Assembly: GCF_044761665.1 (NCBI RefSeq)
Contig: NZ_JBIWCW010000002.1
Coordinates: 124,001 to 188,000, forward strand
From: Peribacillus sp044761665
GTDB lineage: Bacteria > Bacillota > Bacilli > Bacillales > DSM-1321
Direction of reading: 5' to 3'
DNA: 64,000 nucleotides
The notes under the pieces were generated by a model. It made no database searches and was not told the origin of the DNA. It saw nothing but the letters and a program-made list of their open reading frames with translations. The position numbers and the translations under genes are program-made. This document shows positions 33,055 through 41,214 of the stretch, piece after piece. The stretch's first letter is position 1, and each line of letters begins with the position of its first letter.

Positions 33055-33804
33055 TTACACGTATAAGAAAGCTGGTATGTTATCTTCTGAAAGGATGTTC
33101 CCAACGAAGAATGAGCCAAACGCAGCATAACGAGCGCTCACTTCATCAAAACGCATTTCATAAATCAGTTTTTTGAATTGAAGGACATCTTCTGCAAATA
33201 GGGTAACGCCCCATTCATAATCGTCAAAACCGACAGAACCGGAGATGATTTGTTTTACTTTACCGGCATAGCTGCGTCCGATCAAGCCATGAGAACGCAT
33301 CAAGTTTTTGCGATCTTCCATGGAAAGCATATACCAGTTGTCTTCACCTTCACGACGCTTGTCCATCGGGTAGAAACATACATGCTTTGCCTTTGGAAGG
33401 ATAGGGTAAAGTCTTGAACGTACATGAGGGTTTTGATAAGGGTCCTCACCATCGCCGCCGGCTAGATAGTTGCTTAATTCGACTACAGAAACGTAGGAAT
33501 AAGCAGGGATTGTATACTCGGCAAGCTTCGTTTTATTGAATTCATTTTCAATGGCATTCAATTCTTCCATAGTTGGACGGGCGAACATTAGCATGAAGTC
33601 GGCTTTTTGCCCTACGATGGAATAAAGGGCATGACTGCCTTCGTTGTTGCTTTGAGTCGTATTCCATTTATCCAATAAACCTTGGAATTCCGAGATGGCT
33701 AATTGGCGTTCATCACTTGATAACGTTTTCCATGAAGCCCAATCAATCAGACGGAAATCATGTAGGCAATACCATCCATCCAGTGTTTGTGCTGCTTCAC
33801 TCAT
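33055..33804 (-). CDS. hemQ: Coproheme decarboxylase HemQ/ChdC
   Basis: A protein of 249 aa of the chlorite-dismutase-like fold. MSEAAQTLDGWYCLHDFRLI is the family start. KAKHVCFYPMDKRREGEDNW holds the proximal heme histidine and the lysine/arginine that hold the propionates; GRSYAGKVKQIISGSVGFDD and EWGVTLFAEDVLQFKKLIYE are intact. It performs the last step of the coproporphyrin-dependent heme pathway of Gram-positive bacteria. The place beside pta matches ywfI in B. subtilis. ATG 33804 is preferred to an upstream TTG since ATAGGAGTG lies before it. Confidence 0.95.
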   Translation of the reverse strand: MSEAAQTLDGWYCLHDFRLIDWASWKTLSSDERQLAISEFQGLLDKWNTTQSNNEGSHALYSIVGQKADFMLMFARPTMEELNAIENEFNKTKLAEYTIPAYSYVSVVELSNYLAGGDGEDPYQNPHVRSRLYPILPKAKHVCFYPMDKRREGEDNWYMLSMEDRKNLMRSHGLIGRSYAGKVKQIISGSVGFDDYEWGVTLFAEDVLQFKKLIYEMRFDEVSARYAAFGSFFVGNILSEDNIPAFLYV

Positions 33805-34062
33805 TGCAATCACTCCTATGTCTTAATTATAACTTTAATATAACATAGTTTCAGTATAAGGAAATTTATATCAACCCGCAAATGCCTTCGTTTTTCCCCC
33901 CATGTTCTTGGAAAGTTCATAAGTGCGTTTTTTATGAGAAAGACCAATGTTTCTGGAATTTAAATAACGGCTAGAGTATTCTTAGAAGAAGAGACCGGAA
34001 GTTTACAAAGTGGGAATTGTAGGAATAACTAGAACAGACATACATTCAAGGAGGATGAGTTT

Positions 34063-35049
34063 GTGAGCGATTTATTTGAAATTTTAGAATCGAAAATTAC
34101 AGGAAATAACCTGAAAATTGTTTTTCCAGAAGGGTTGGATGGACGCATTTTAGGTGCAGCTGGAAGGCTCGCTAAGGCAAAATTATTAACACCCATATTA
34201 ATTGGGGATATCGAAAAAATTCAAGAGAAAGCAAAAAATCTAAAAATTTCCCTTGATGCCATCGAAATTTACGATCCGAAAAATTATATCATGATGGATG
34301 AAATGGTCGAAGCCTTTGTAGAAGTCCGAAATGGCAAAGCTTCCGTAACGCAAGCCCGTGAAATCCTCTTGGATGAGAATTACTTTGGAACGATGCTCGT
34401 ACACATGAAACAGGCACATGGCATGGTGAGTGGTGCAGCCCATTCTACAGCCGATACGGTCCGCCCGGCGCTACAAATTATTAAAACAAAGCCAGGTGTT
34501 CAAAAAACGTCAGGAGTCTTCATCATGGTACGTGAAGAGGAAAGATATGTGTTTGCTGATTGTGCAATCAATATAAATCCGGATTCCCGTGATTTGGCTG
34601 AAATCGCATTGGAAAGCGCCAAGACGGCCCTGACATTCGATATTGAACCACGCGTCGCCATGCTGAGTTTCTCAACGAAGGGGTCGGCCCATTCACCAGA
34701 GACGGAAAAGGTCGTTCAGGCAGTCACGTTAGCAAAAGAAATGGATCCGCACCTTCTTCTAGATGGGGAATTTCAATTCGATGCAGCTTTCGTTCCTTCG
34801 GTTGCCAGGCAAAAGGCTCCGGACTCCCTCATTCAAGGGGATGCGAATGTCTTTATCTTCCCAAGCCTTGAATCCGGTAATATTAGTTATAAGATGGTAC
34901 AGCGCCTGGGTGGATTCGAAGCAGTGGGTCCAATCCTGCAAGGGCTTAACCGTCCAGTAAATGATCTTTCCCGTGGCTGCAGTGAAGAGGATGTATATAA
35001 ATTGGCACTCATCACGGCTGCACAGGGATTCGTGGCGCAATACCAATAA
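34063..35049 (+). CDS. pta: Phosphate acetyltransferase
   Basis: A protein of 328 aa with all family blocks: LKIVFPEGLDGRILGAAGRL, YFGTMLVHMKQAHGMVSGAA, HSTADTVRPALQIIKTKPG, FADCAININPDSRDLAEIAL and VFIFPSLESGNISYKMVQRL. It converts acetyl-CoA and phosphate to acetyl phosphate. GTG start with AAGGAGG upstream. The order hemQ, pta, lipL, rsfA is that of B. subtilis, with hemQ divergent. Confidence 0.97.
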   Translation: MSDLFEILESKITGNNLKIVFPEGLDGRILGAAGRLAKAKLLTPILIGDIEKIQEKAKNLKISLDAIEIYDPKNYIMMDEMVEAFVEVRNGKASVTQAREILLDENYFGTMLVHMKQAHGMVSGAAHSTADTVRPALQIIKTKPGVQKTSGVFIMVREEERYVFADCAININPDSRDLAEIALESAKTALTFDIEPRVAMLSFSTKGSAHSPETEKVVQAVTLAKEMDPHLLLDGEFQFDAAFVPSVARQKAPDSLIQGDANVFIFPSLESGNISYKMVQRLGGFEAVGPILQGLNRPVNDLSRGCSEEDVYKLALITAAQGFVAQYQ

Positions 35050-35082
35050 AGCCATGAAGTATGAAAATAGAAGGAGAAGTCT

Positions 35083-35934
35083 ATGAGTGAAACAGATTCA
35101 TTATTAATGCAGCAAGAATGGCGGGTAATTGATCAATCATCCATCGGTCCTCAGTTTCCCGCTCTAGAATCCTTTGCAATGGATGATACGCTTTGTGCTT
35201 CGGTTGGCTCTGGCCAATCAACGGCCGTGGCCAGAGCGTGGGTGCATCATCGAACCATCGTGCTTGGTATCCAGGATACGAAACTTCCTTTTCTCCAAGA
35301 GGGAATGAATTATTTGAGAAAGCATGATTTTAAGGCAATTGTACGGAATTCGGGCGGGTTAGCCGTCGTGTTAGATGAAGGGGTTCTAAATTTCTCACTC
35401 GTTTTCCCTGAAAGCGAGCGGAAAATCGAAATAAACCGTGGGTATGAAGCCATGTGGGAACTGATCAGACTGATGTTCAGTGATTTCCCAGTCAAAATCG
35501 AGGCTAAAGAAATTGTGGGATCCTATTGCCCGGGAAGTTTTGATTTAAGTATAGAAGGCAAGAAATTTGCCGGTATTTCACAACGCCGAATCCGTAATGG
35601 CGTGGCTGTACAAATTTACATATGCATTAATGGAAGTGGTGCAGAAAGGGCCGAACTTGTAAAAGGGTTTTATGAAACAGCCAAAAGGCAGGCAGACACG
35701 AAATTCACTTATCCCGATATCGTTCCTTCCGTAATGGCTTCCCTTTCAGAATTATTAAGTACAACATTGAGTGTCCAGGACGTGATGCTCAGGTTCCTGA
35801 AAGTATTGAAGGAGCATAGTGGAAAGATTTTTTCCAACTCCCTCTCGGCACAAGAATGGCCCTTATATGAATCGTACTTAACAAGAGTGGTAGAACGTAA
35901 CAATAAAGTCTTTGATTCATTGGAAGAGGATTGA
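35083..35934 (+). CDS. lipL: Octanoyl-[GcvH]:protein octanoyltransferase LipL
   Basis: A protein of 283 aa of the biotin/lipoate transferase fold. The acyl-accepting cysteine lies in GSYCPGSFDLSI (about residue 149) and the lysine in GKKFAGISQRRIRNGVAVQI. It moves the octanoyl group from GcvH to other lipoate-bearing proteins. It follows pta by 33 bp and probably shares its transcript. Confidence 0.93.
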   Translation: MSETDSLLMQQEWRVIDQSSIGPQFPALESFAMDDTLCASVGSGQSTAVARAWVHHRTIVLGIQDTKLPFLQEGMNYLRKHDFKAIVRNSGGLAVVLDEGVLNFSLVFPESERKIEINRGYEAMWELIRLMFSDFPVKIEAKEIVGSYCPGSFDLSIEGKKFAGISQRRIRNGVAVQIYICINGSGAERAELVKGFYETAKRQADTKFTYPDIVPSVMASLSELLSTTLSVQDVMLRFLKVLKEHSGKIFSNSLSAQEWPLYESYLTRVVERNNKVFDSLEED

Positions 35935-35937
35935 CTG

Positions 35938-35972
35938 AAAAGAGCTGTTTCTTATGAAGAAACAGCTCTTTT
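35938..35972 (+). terminator. Rho-independent terminator of pta-lipL
   Basis: AAAAGAGCTGTTTCTT pairs with AAGAAACAGCTCTTTT around a short loop directly after the lipL stop. Confidence 0.85.
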
Positions 35973-36027
35973 GATGTCGCTTCAAGTATAGCATTCACTG
36001 AAACTGATAAAGAAAAGGCCCGGCAAA

Positions 36028-36057
36028 TGAAAAAAGAGCCCTTTTCAGACTCTTTTT
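36028..36057 (-). terminator. Probable terminator of rsfA
   Basis: On the minus strand AGAGTC pairs with GGCTCT (G-U allowed) and is followed by six Ts. Confidence 0.6.
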
Positions 36058-36125
36058 CGAGAGTTACTTATGGAATTTGGCTATTTATCATGTGGTTGAC
36101 CTGTAAAAAGGTCCCCACATTATCT

Positions 36126-36887
36126 TTACTCAGCCATTTTTTCCAAATTTCCATTTCGGTCCATCTTAAATTTGGTTGCCGGGCGCTCTTCTTCCTCTAG
36201 TAGGACTAGCTTCCTGGCACGATTCATAATATTCATCAATGTTTCATAATCTTCCTGCATCAAACCGCTATTCTGTTCAAGATGAGAAATTTTATTTTGT
36301 AGCTCTTCATTCCGTCCTTTTAATCCTTTGATTTCCAATTTCAATCTTTCGTTTTCAGTTTGCAATACTTCGGCCTGTAGCAAACGGCCATTTATGGACT
36401 CTAAATAAGCGATAACCATATCGAGGCTCATTGCCTGACTGTTGGTAGGTATGGTAGTGTTCCTTTGTTGTAGTGGAACGAACGCATCATCTATCGTAAA
36501 TTCTTCCGCCGTTTCATAATTAGTAGACTCTATGACTGCCGATTCAACATCTGATTCCATCTCTTCTTCCTGTAGGTGAGGGACCATAATATCTGAGATT
36601 ATTGGAGAAGGCGGTGTATAGAGCAGACGTTTTTTTCCTCCCTGATCTTTCCCCAGGATTCTTTGTCGCTGCTTTCGTTGTTTTTTTGCAAGAGAAAGCG
36701 CCTTGTCATAATTATGGCGTACCACTGCATTCCAGCGAAAGCCACAAGCTGCGGAGGTACGGTTCAATTTATCCCCAACCTCTTCGAACGCGTTCAGCTG
36801 CGTGCTGCCTTCCCGTACATGGCGCAGTACCGTTTCTGCCAATAGCAAATCATCTTCTTCTGTCCAGGCATCTTGACGAACCTTCAT
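36126..36887 (-). CDS. rsfA: Prespore-specific regulator RsfA
   Basis: A protein of 253 aa with a Myb/SANT-like DNA-binding N terminus (AWTEEDDLLLAETVLRHVRE, FEEVGDKLNRTSAACGFRWN), a polar linker, and a C-terminal coiled coil of about 65 residues (LQTENERLKLEIKGLKGRNE and on). This is the RsfA family; in B. subtilis RsfA modifies the sigma-F regulon. The place after pta-lipL agrees with ywfN. AAAGGGAG precedes the ATG. Confidence 0.92.
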   Translation of the reverse strand: MKVRQDAWTEEDDLLLAETVLRHVREGSTQLNAFEEVGDKLNRTSAACGFRWNAVVRHNYDKALSLAKKQRKQRQRILGKDQGGKKRLLYTPPSPIISDIMVPHLQEEEMESDVESAVIESTNYETAEEFTIDDAFVPLQQRNTTIPTNSQAMSLDMVIAYLESINGRLLQAEVLQTENERLKLEIKGLKGRNEELQNKISHLEQNSGLMQEDYETLMNIMNRARKLVLLEEEERPATKFKMDRNGNLEKMAE

Positions 36888-37193
36888 TTCTACATACTCC
36901 CTTTCTGGTAACTTTTAATATGGTAATTATATGAATATCTTGTAACAATGATTTCTAACGTGGTCTACTAGCATTTTGGACAAAAATAGGGTTTTTTATA
37001 CAAAAAGGTTGAAAGGATACTAGTTTTTTGTGAATTTACATGGCGCATGGCCGATTCGGCATCTATCTACGGCATTGCAACCCTTTTTCCTTCCATACCG
37101 TCTCTTGATATTCATAGATAGAAACGGTAAAATACCTTTTAGTCACGTAAATAGGACGAAAAATATTTGCTATAGAAAGGATGGTGACCGAGG
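36888..37193. other. Intergenic region between rsfA and the DUF1450 gene
   Basis: I see no gene here. A frame at 37030-37236 has no ribosome binding site and no family likeness. The stretch probably holds the divergent promoters of rsfA and the DUF1450 gene, but none is clear. Confidence 0.4.
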
Positions 37194-37415
37194 ATGTCCA
37201 ATGAATTCAGAGTGTGTGATGATTGCCTGGCAGTAAATGTTAAAACATTGATTCCCCGGCTGGAGAAGCTTGATCCTGACGCGAAAATTGAAATTGGCTG
37301 TCAATCCTATTGCGGTCCGGGTAGGAAGAAATCCTTTGCCTTTGTCAATAACCGTCCAGTTGCGGCTCCGACAGAAGACGAGTTACTAGAGAAAATAGAT
37401 AAGAAGCTAAAGTAA
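37194..37415 (+). CDS. DUF1450 (YuzB-like) small protein
   Basis: A 73-aa protein with four cysteines in the pattern CDDC and GCQSYCGPGRKKSFAFVNNR. This is the DUF1450 family of Bacilli, possibly metal-binding; no function is known. AAAGGATGGTG lies before the ATG. Confidence 0.82.
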   Translation: MSNEFRVCDDCLAVNVKTLIPRLEKLDPDAKIEIGCQSYCGPGRKKSFAFVNNRPVAAPTEDELLEKIDKKLK

Positions 37416-37644
37416 GCCCCATGCATAGATAATCCAGCAGTATTGATATGTAAAACACGCAACTCGTCACCCAGATTCATTAAACTGTGGTGATTTTTTA
37501 ATTGCGGTGTTTTCTCTATCAAAAACCATATAAACTCCCGTTTTCATATAAAATGAACAGGCTTTCTATTAAGAGCCAAGTTAGGATTTTTTATAAAGAC
37601 AAGCTATAATGAAAGCAATGAGATTATGAAAATGAGGGTAGTCC

Positions 37645-38952
37645 ATGGAATATTCTTGCGAAAAACTACAGGAAGAAAAAGTATTTAAAGACCCGGTACA
37701 CCGGTATATACATGTCCGGGACCGGGTGATCTGGGATTTGATCGGTACTAAAGAATTCCAGCGTCTGCGCAGAATCAAGCAGCTAGGAACGACGTATCTT
37801 ACCTTTCATGGTGCTGAACATAGTAGATTTAGCCATTCGCTTGGAGTATATGAAATTGTACGGAGAATTATTGATGATGTCTTCGAGGGAAGACCGGAAT
37901 GGAACCCGGAAGAAAGGTTGCTCTCTTTATGTGCCGCTTTGCTGCATGACTTAGGACATGGTCCATTCTCCCACTCTTTTGAAAAGGTTTTTGATTTGGA
38001 TCATGAACAATTCACCCAACGGATTATTGTCGGCCGAACGGAAGTGAATGAGATCCTTCTTAAAGTAGGGCCTGATTTTCCCAAAAAAGTGGCGGAAGTC
38101 ATTGCTAAAACGTATAAAGGCAAATTAGTAGTCAGCTTGATTTCTAGTCAAATTGATGCTGATAGAATGGATTATCTGCAAAGGGACGCTTACTTTACTG
38201 GAGTAAGCTACGGCCATTTTGATATGGAACGACTTTTACGAGTGATGCGGCCGCGTGAGGAGCATGCTGTGATCAAGCAAAGTGGGATGCATGCAGTGGA
38301 AGATTACATTATGAGCCGCTACCAGATGTATTGGCAGGTTTATTTCCACCCGGTTACACGGAGTGCCGAGGTCATCCTTACGAAAATTTTGCATAGGGCA
38401 AAGTATTTATTCGAATCGAACTATCGCTTTGCACAGGAACCCCGCCATTTTTATTCAATGTTCAAGGAAGAAGTCACGTTGGAAGACTACTTGAAAATGG
38501 ATGAATCGGTGATGCTCTACTATTTTGAGGCTTGGGAAGAAGAAGAGGATCCGATTTTAAAGGATTTATGTAGTCGTTTTGTTAATCGAAAACTCTTTAA
38601 ATATGTAGAGTTCCATCCTTCGAATAGTCAAATGAACAAATTAATGGAATTAAGGACGCTATTTATCGAGGCAGGAATCGATCCTGATTATTATTTAGTC
38701 GTCGATTCCTCATCTGACCTGCCCTATGATTTCTATCGTCCAGGTGAGGAAGAAGAGCGACTGCCGATCCATTTGTTACAAACGAATGGTGAGCTTCGTG
38801 AATTGTCGCGTGAATCCGAAATAGTCGATGCCATCTCTGGAAAAAGACGAACGGATCATAAGCTATACTTCCCCGCGGATTTACTGCGTGATGAAACAAC
38901 GAATAAAGATATAAAAAAACAAATCCGACAGCTGTTGGAGCTGTCGATGTAA
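37645..38952 (+). CDS. ywfO: HD-domain phosphohydrolase YwfO
   Basis: A protein of 435 aa. KVFKDPVHRYIHVRDRVIWD is the usual start; HGAEHSRFSHSLGVYE, LLHDLGHGPFSHSFE and the aspartate in QIDADRMDYLQRDAYFTGVS are the HD metal ligands. Homologues act as dNTP triphosphohydrolases; E. faecalis EF1143 is a studied relative. The product of the Bacillus gene is less well defined. It precedes ywgA as in B. subtilis. Confidence 0.9.
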   Translation: MEYSCEKLQEEKVFKDPVHRYIHVRDRVIWDLIGTKEFQRLRRIKQLGTTYLTFHGAEHSRFSHSLGVYEIVRRIIDDVFEGRPEWNPEERLLSLCAALLHDLGHGPFSHSFEKVFDLDHEQFTQRIIVGRTEVNEILLKVGPDFPKKVAEVIAKTYKGKLVVSLISSQIDADRMDYLQRDAYFTGVSYGHFDMERLLRVMRPREEHAVIKQSGMHAVEDYIMSRYQMYWQVYFHPVTRSAEVILTKILHRAKYLFESNYRFAQEPRHFYSMFKEEVTLEDYLKMDESVMLYYFEAWEEEEDPILKDLCSRFVNRKLFKYVEFHPSNSQMNKLMELRTLFIEAGIDPDYYLVVDSSSDLPYDFYRPGEEEERLPIHLLQTNGELRELSRESEIVDAISGKRRTDHKLYFPADLLRDETTNKDIKKQIRQLLELSM

Positions 38953-38986
38953 AACGGTGTACATTTTGGGTGAGGAGTGACGAGCC

Positions 38987-39496
38987 TTGTTTAAGGATCA
39001 TGCAAACATTATCAACGCCATTTCGACTGCAGGTGAAATTTCGGGTCGGAAAAAGCTACAAAAAATTGTGTATATCGCGAAGAAGCTTTCCTTTCCTTTT
39101 CACGAAAAGTTTCAATTTCATTTCTACGGACCATACTCGGAGGAATTGACTTTACGAATAGAAGAACTTTGCGAAATGGGTTACTTGAATGAAGTGAAGG
39201 AAAAAAAGGCGGGCTATTATCAATACTGCTACTCTATTACGGATGCGGGAAAGGATTTCTTGTCGATCCAAGAAGTTGATATGCCTGCTCTGGACACATG
39301 CTTATTGGATATGAACGAACAAAGTGCTCGGTTTTTGGAGCTTGTTTCAACGGTGCTTTATTTTGATACATTGGAAAAGGAAGAGGTCATTGAAAAAATC
39401 TTCACCCTGAAAAGTAAGCAAAAATATACGCTTGAAGAAATAGATGAAGCATATGCATATATAGGGGAACTACAAGTAAAAGCTAAGCCGAATTGA
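38987..39496 (+). CDS. ywgA: YwgA family protein
   Basis: A protein of 169 aa starting at TTG with GTGAGGAGTG before it. ISGRKKLQKIVYIAKKLSFP and FQFHFYGPYSEELTLRIEEL resemble the N-terminal part of DNA-mimic/winged-helix YwgA proteins. Function unknown; conserved pairing with ywfO suggests a common process. The stop codon lies inside the following terminator stem loop. Confidence 0.85.
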   Translation: MFKDHANIINAISTAGEISGRKKLQKIVYIAKKLSFPFHEKFQFHFYGPYSEELTLRIEELCEMGYLNEVKEKKAGYYQYCYSITDAGKDFLSIQEVDMPALDTCLLDMNEQSARFLELVSTVLYFDTLEKEEVIEKIFTLKSKQKYTLEEIDEAYAYIGELQVKAKPN

Positions 39497-39511
39497 TGGC
39501 TTAGCTTTTAC
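39476..39511. terminator. Bidirectional terminator overlapping the end of ywgA
   Basis: GTAAAAGCTAAGCC (inside the coding region) pairs perfectly with GGCTTAGCTTTTAC. The ywgA stop lies in the loop. The element also sits at the end of convergent ywhB. Confidence 0.8.
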
Positions 39512-39525
39512 CGATTATGTACCTC

Positions 39526-39711
39526 TTATTGGTCGCTTTTACGAACACCTGCAACGGCTAAGTGGTTTTTAGTCATTTCTTCGATGAAAATGGTTACAGC
39601 TTCAGCGGGTGCTCCGGTTGTTTCCGTCACCGCTGCTGTTACTTTTTCAACTAATGCTTTTTTTTGCTCTTCTGTACGGCCTTCAAGCATTTTGACTGTT
39701 ACATATGGCAT
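39526..39711 (-). CDS. ywhB: 4-oxalocrotonate tautomerase family protein YwhB
   Basis: A 61-aa protein with catalytic Pro just after the initiator Met (MPYVTVKMLEGRTEEQKKAL) and the second-half motif VTIFIEEMTKNHLAVAGV. It acts as a trimer of dimers in the family. The physiological substrate is not known. Confidence 0.92.
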   Translation of the reverse strand: MPYVTVKMLEGRTEEQKKALVEKVTAAVTETTGAPAEAVTIFIEEMTKNHLAVAGVRKSDQ

Positions 39712-39849
39712 TATCTTATTCCCCCATTCCCATTAATAATTGTAGTGTTTCACATTAGGGAAATATTTGCAAGATACTCAAATCAGAGTTTTTTCACATC
39801 CTGAATTTTTCATGTATACTAACGGTAATAAACATTGGGGGAGAAGCTA

Positions 39850-40518
39850 ATGGATCAATTAGGGCAATTTTTAGCTTTTAGTTTGGATAGGCTTCCTTAC
39901 GTGATTGTTGTTCTGTTGATCGCGTTTACGGTTCATGAATTTTCCCATGCCTATGTGGCCTATAAATTGGGGGACCCGACGGCGAAGAATCAAGGCAGAG
40001 TCACATTGAATCCCATACAACATTTGGATCCTATTGGTACGCTGTTGATCTTGATTGTAGGTTTTGGATGGGCGAGGCCGGTCCCGGTCAACCGGTTTCA
40101 TTTTAAGAACCCGAGACTGGCAGGGATACTGGTTTCCTTTGCAGGTCCGCTCAGCAATCTACTTGTAGCGACGATAGGCTATTTAATCTGGTACGGGTTA
40201 CTCGCGTCAGGATTGGGGCCTACCGAAATGCCGTTTTACGTTGAGCCGTTCTTTACGATGCTGATCCACTTAAATATCGTCCTATTCATATTCAATTTGA
40301 TCCCGTTGCCACCACTTGATGGGTATCGGATTGTAGAGGATTTGGTTTCAGTGAAAATGCGTGCGAAGATGACTCAATATGAACAATACGGATCCCTGGT
40401 TTTCCTGATTTTAGTGATTACGCCATTGGGTAAATATACAATCAGTCCTATCATGAATGAACTTGTACCATTTGTCCGTGACAATCTTGGTCAATATTTA
40501 AGTCTTTTGTTTTTCTAA
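39850..40518 (+). CDS. ywhC: Site-2-protease-like M50 peptidase YwhC
   Basis: A membrane protein of 222 aa with zinc motif HEFSHAYVAYKLGD in helix 1, GWARPVPVNRFHFKNPRLAG, and the third ligand in LIPLPPLDGYRIVEDL. It belongs to the short M50B proteases without a PDZ domain. Target unknown. ATG 39850 has GGGGGAG before it. Confidence 0.92.
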   Translation: MDQLGQFLAFSLDRLPYVIVVLLIAFTVHEFSHAYVAYKLGDPTAKNQGRVTLNPIQHLDPIGTLLILIVGFGWARPVPVNRFHFKNPRLAGILVSFAGPLSNLLVATIGYLIWYGLLASGLGPTEMPFYVEPFFTMLIHLNIVLFIFNLIPLPPLDGYRIVEDLVSVKMRAKMTQYEQYGSLVFLILVITPLGKYTISPIMNELVPFVRDNLGQYLSLLFF

Positions 40519-40556
40519 TAGTAAGTAAATGACGAAACATGAAGGGGGACATTAAC

Positions 40557-41066
40557 ATGGAAGAACAACCAAAGAAAAAGGTAGGCTTCAACATTATTAA
40601 AAATGATCCAATGAAAGGCCATGGCGGGTATGGAGCGGGTGTTTTGACGCTCGATAATATTTCACCGGTCATCATCGATGTGGATGCGGGTGAAGCCGAA
40701 GTCGACATCGGCGCGATGCATGCAAGAAGTGCGGTGGAAAAAGGGATTAAGTTTTTAAAGACAAAAGAAGAAGTACCGAATGGAAAACCATACTGGCTCG
40801 TTTGGGTGACCATTGAAGCCATGCAAGATGGTCCGTATTATGCAGGGGTGACTGCTTGCGAGATGACGGTAGACCGATCAATCAGACGTGGGTACAAATC
40901 CTTGCCGGAACATGTTAACCGGATGGATAAATCGTTGAAACGCCATATCATCGTCGAGGATATGGATGACAAATCAAAACAAATCCTTGCCGACTTCCTG
41001 AAAAATCATGATGCAGGGATGTGGGAGCGTTCATCCGACAAGCTCAAACAGTCTTTGATTGTCTGA
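40557..41066 (+). CDS. ywhD: YwhD family protein
   Basis: A protein of 169 aa: KVGFNIIKNDPMKGHGGYGA, VIIDVDAGEAEVDIGAMHAR, PYWLVWVTIEAMQDGPYYAG and RGYKSLPEHVNRMDKSLKRH. The pattern and the place after ywhC match YwhD. No function is established. GAAGGGGGAC precedes ATG 40557. Confidence 0.9.
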   Translation: MEEQPKKKVGFNIIKNDPMKGHGGYGAGVLTLDNISPVIIDVDAGEAEVDIGAMHARSAVEKGIKFLKTKEEVPNGKPYWLVWVTIEAMQDGPYYAGVTACEMTVDRSIRRGYKSLPEHVNRMDKSLKRHIIVEDMDDKSKQILADFLKNHDAGMWERSSDKLKQSLIV

Positions 41067-41176
41067 ATGTGATTTATTGTATGAAATGTGAAGTTTAGTA
41101 AAAAAATCACTTGTGGGAAGCGAATAAAATCAGTAAACTTAGAGACAGCAGTTTAGACACTGTGGAACTAGGACAG

Positions 41177-41212
41177 AAAAAACCCGAAGCCGTTAATGGC
41201 TTCGGGTTTTTT
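41177..41212. terminator. Bidirectional terminator
   Basis: AAAAAACCCGAAGCC and GGCTTCGGGTTTTTT form a 15-bp stem around GTTAAT between convergent ywhD and pbpG. Confidence 0.88.
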
Positions 41213-41214
41213 CG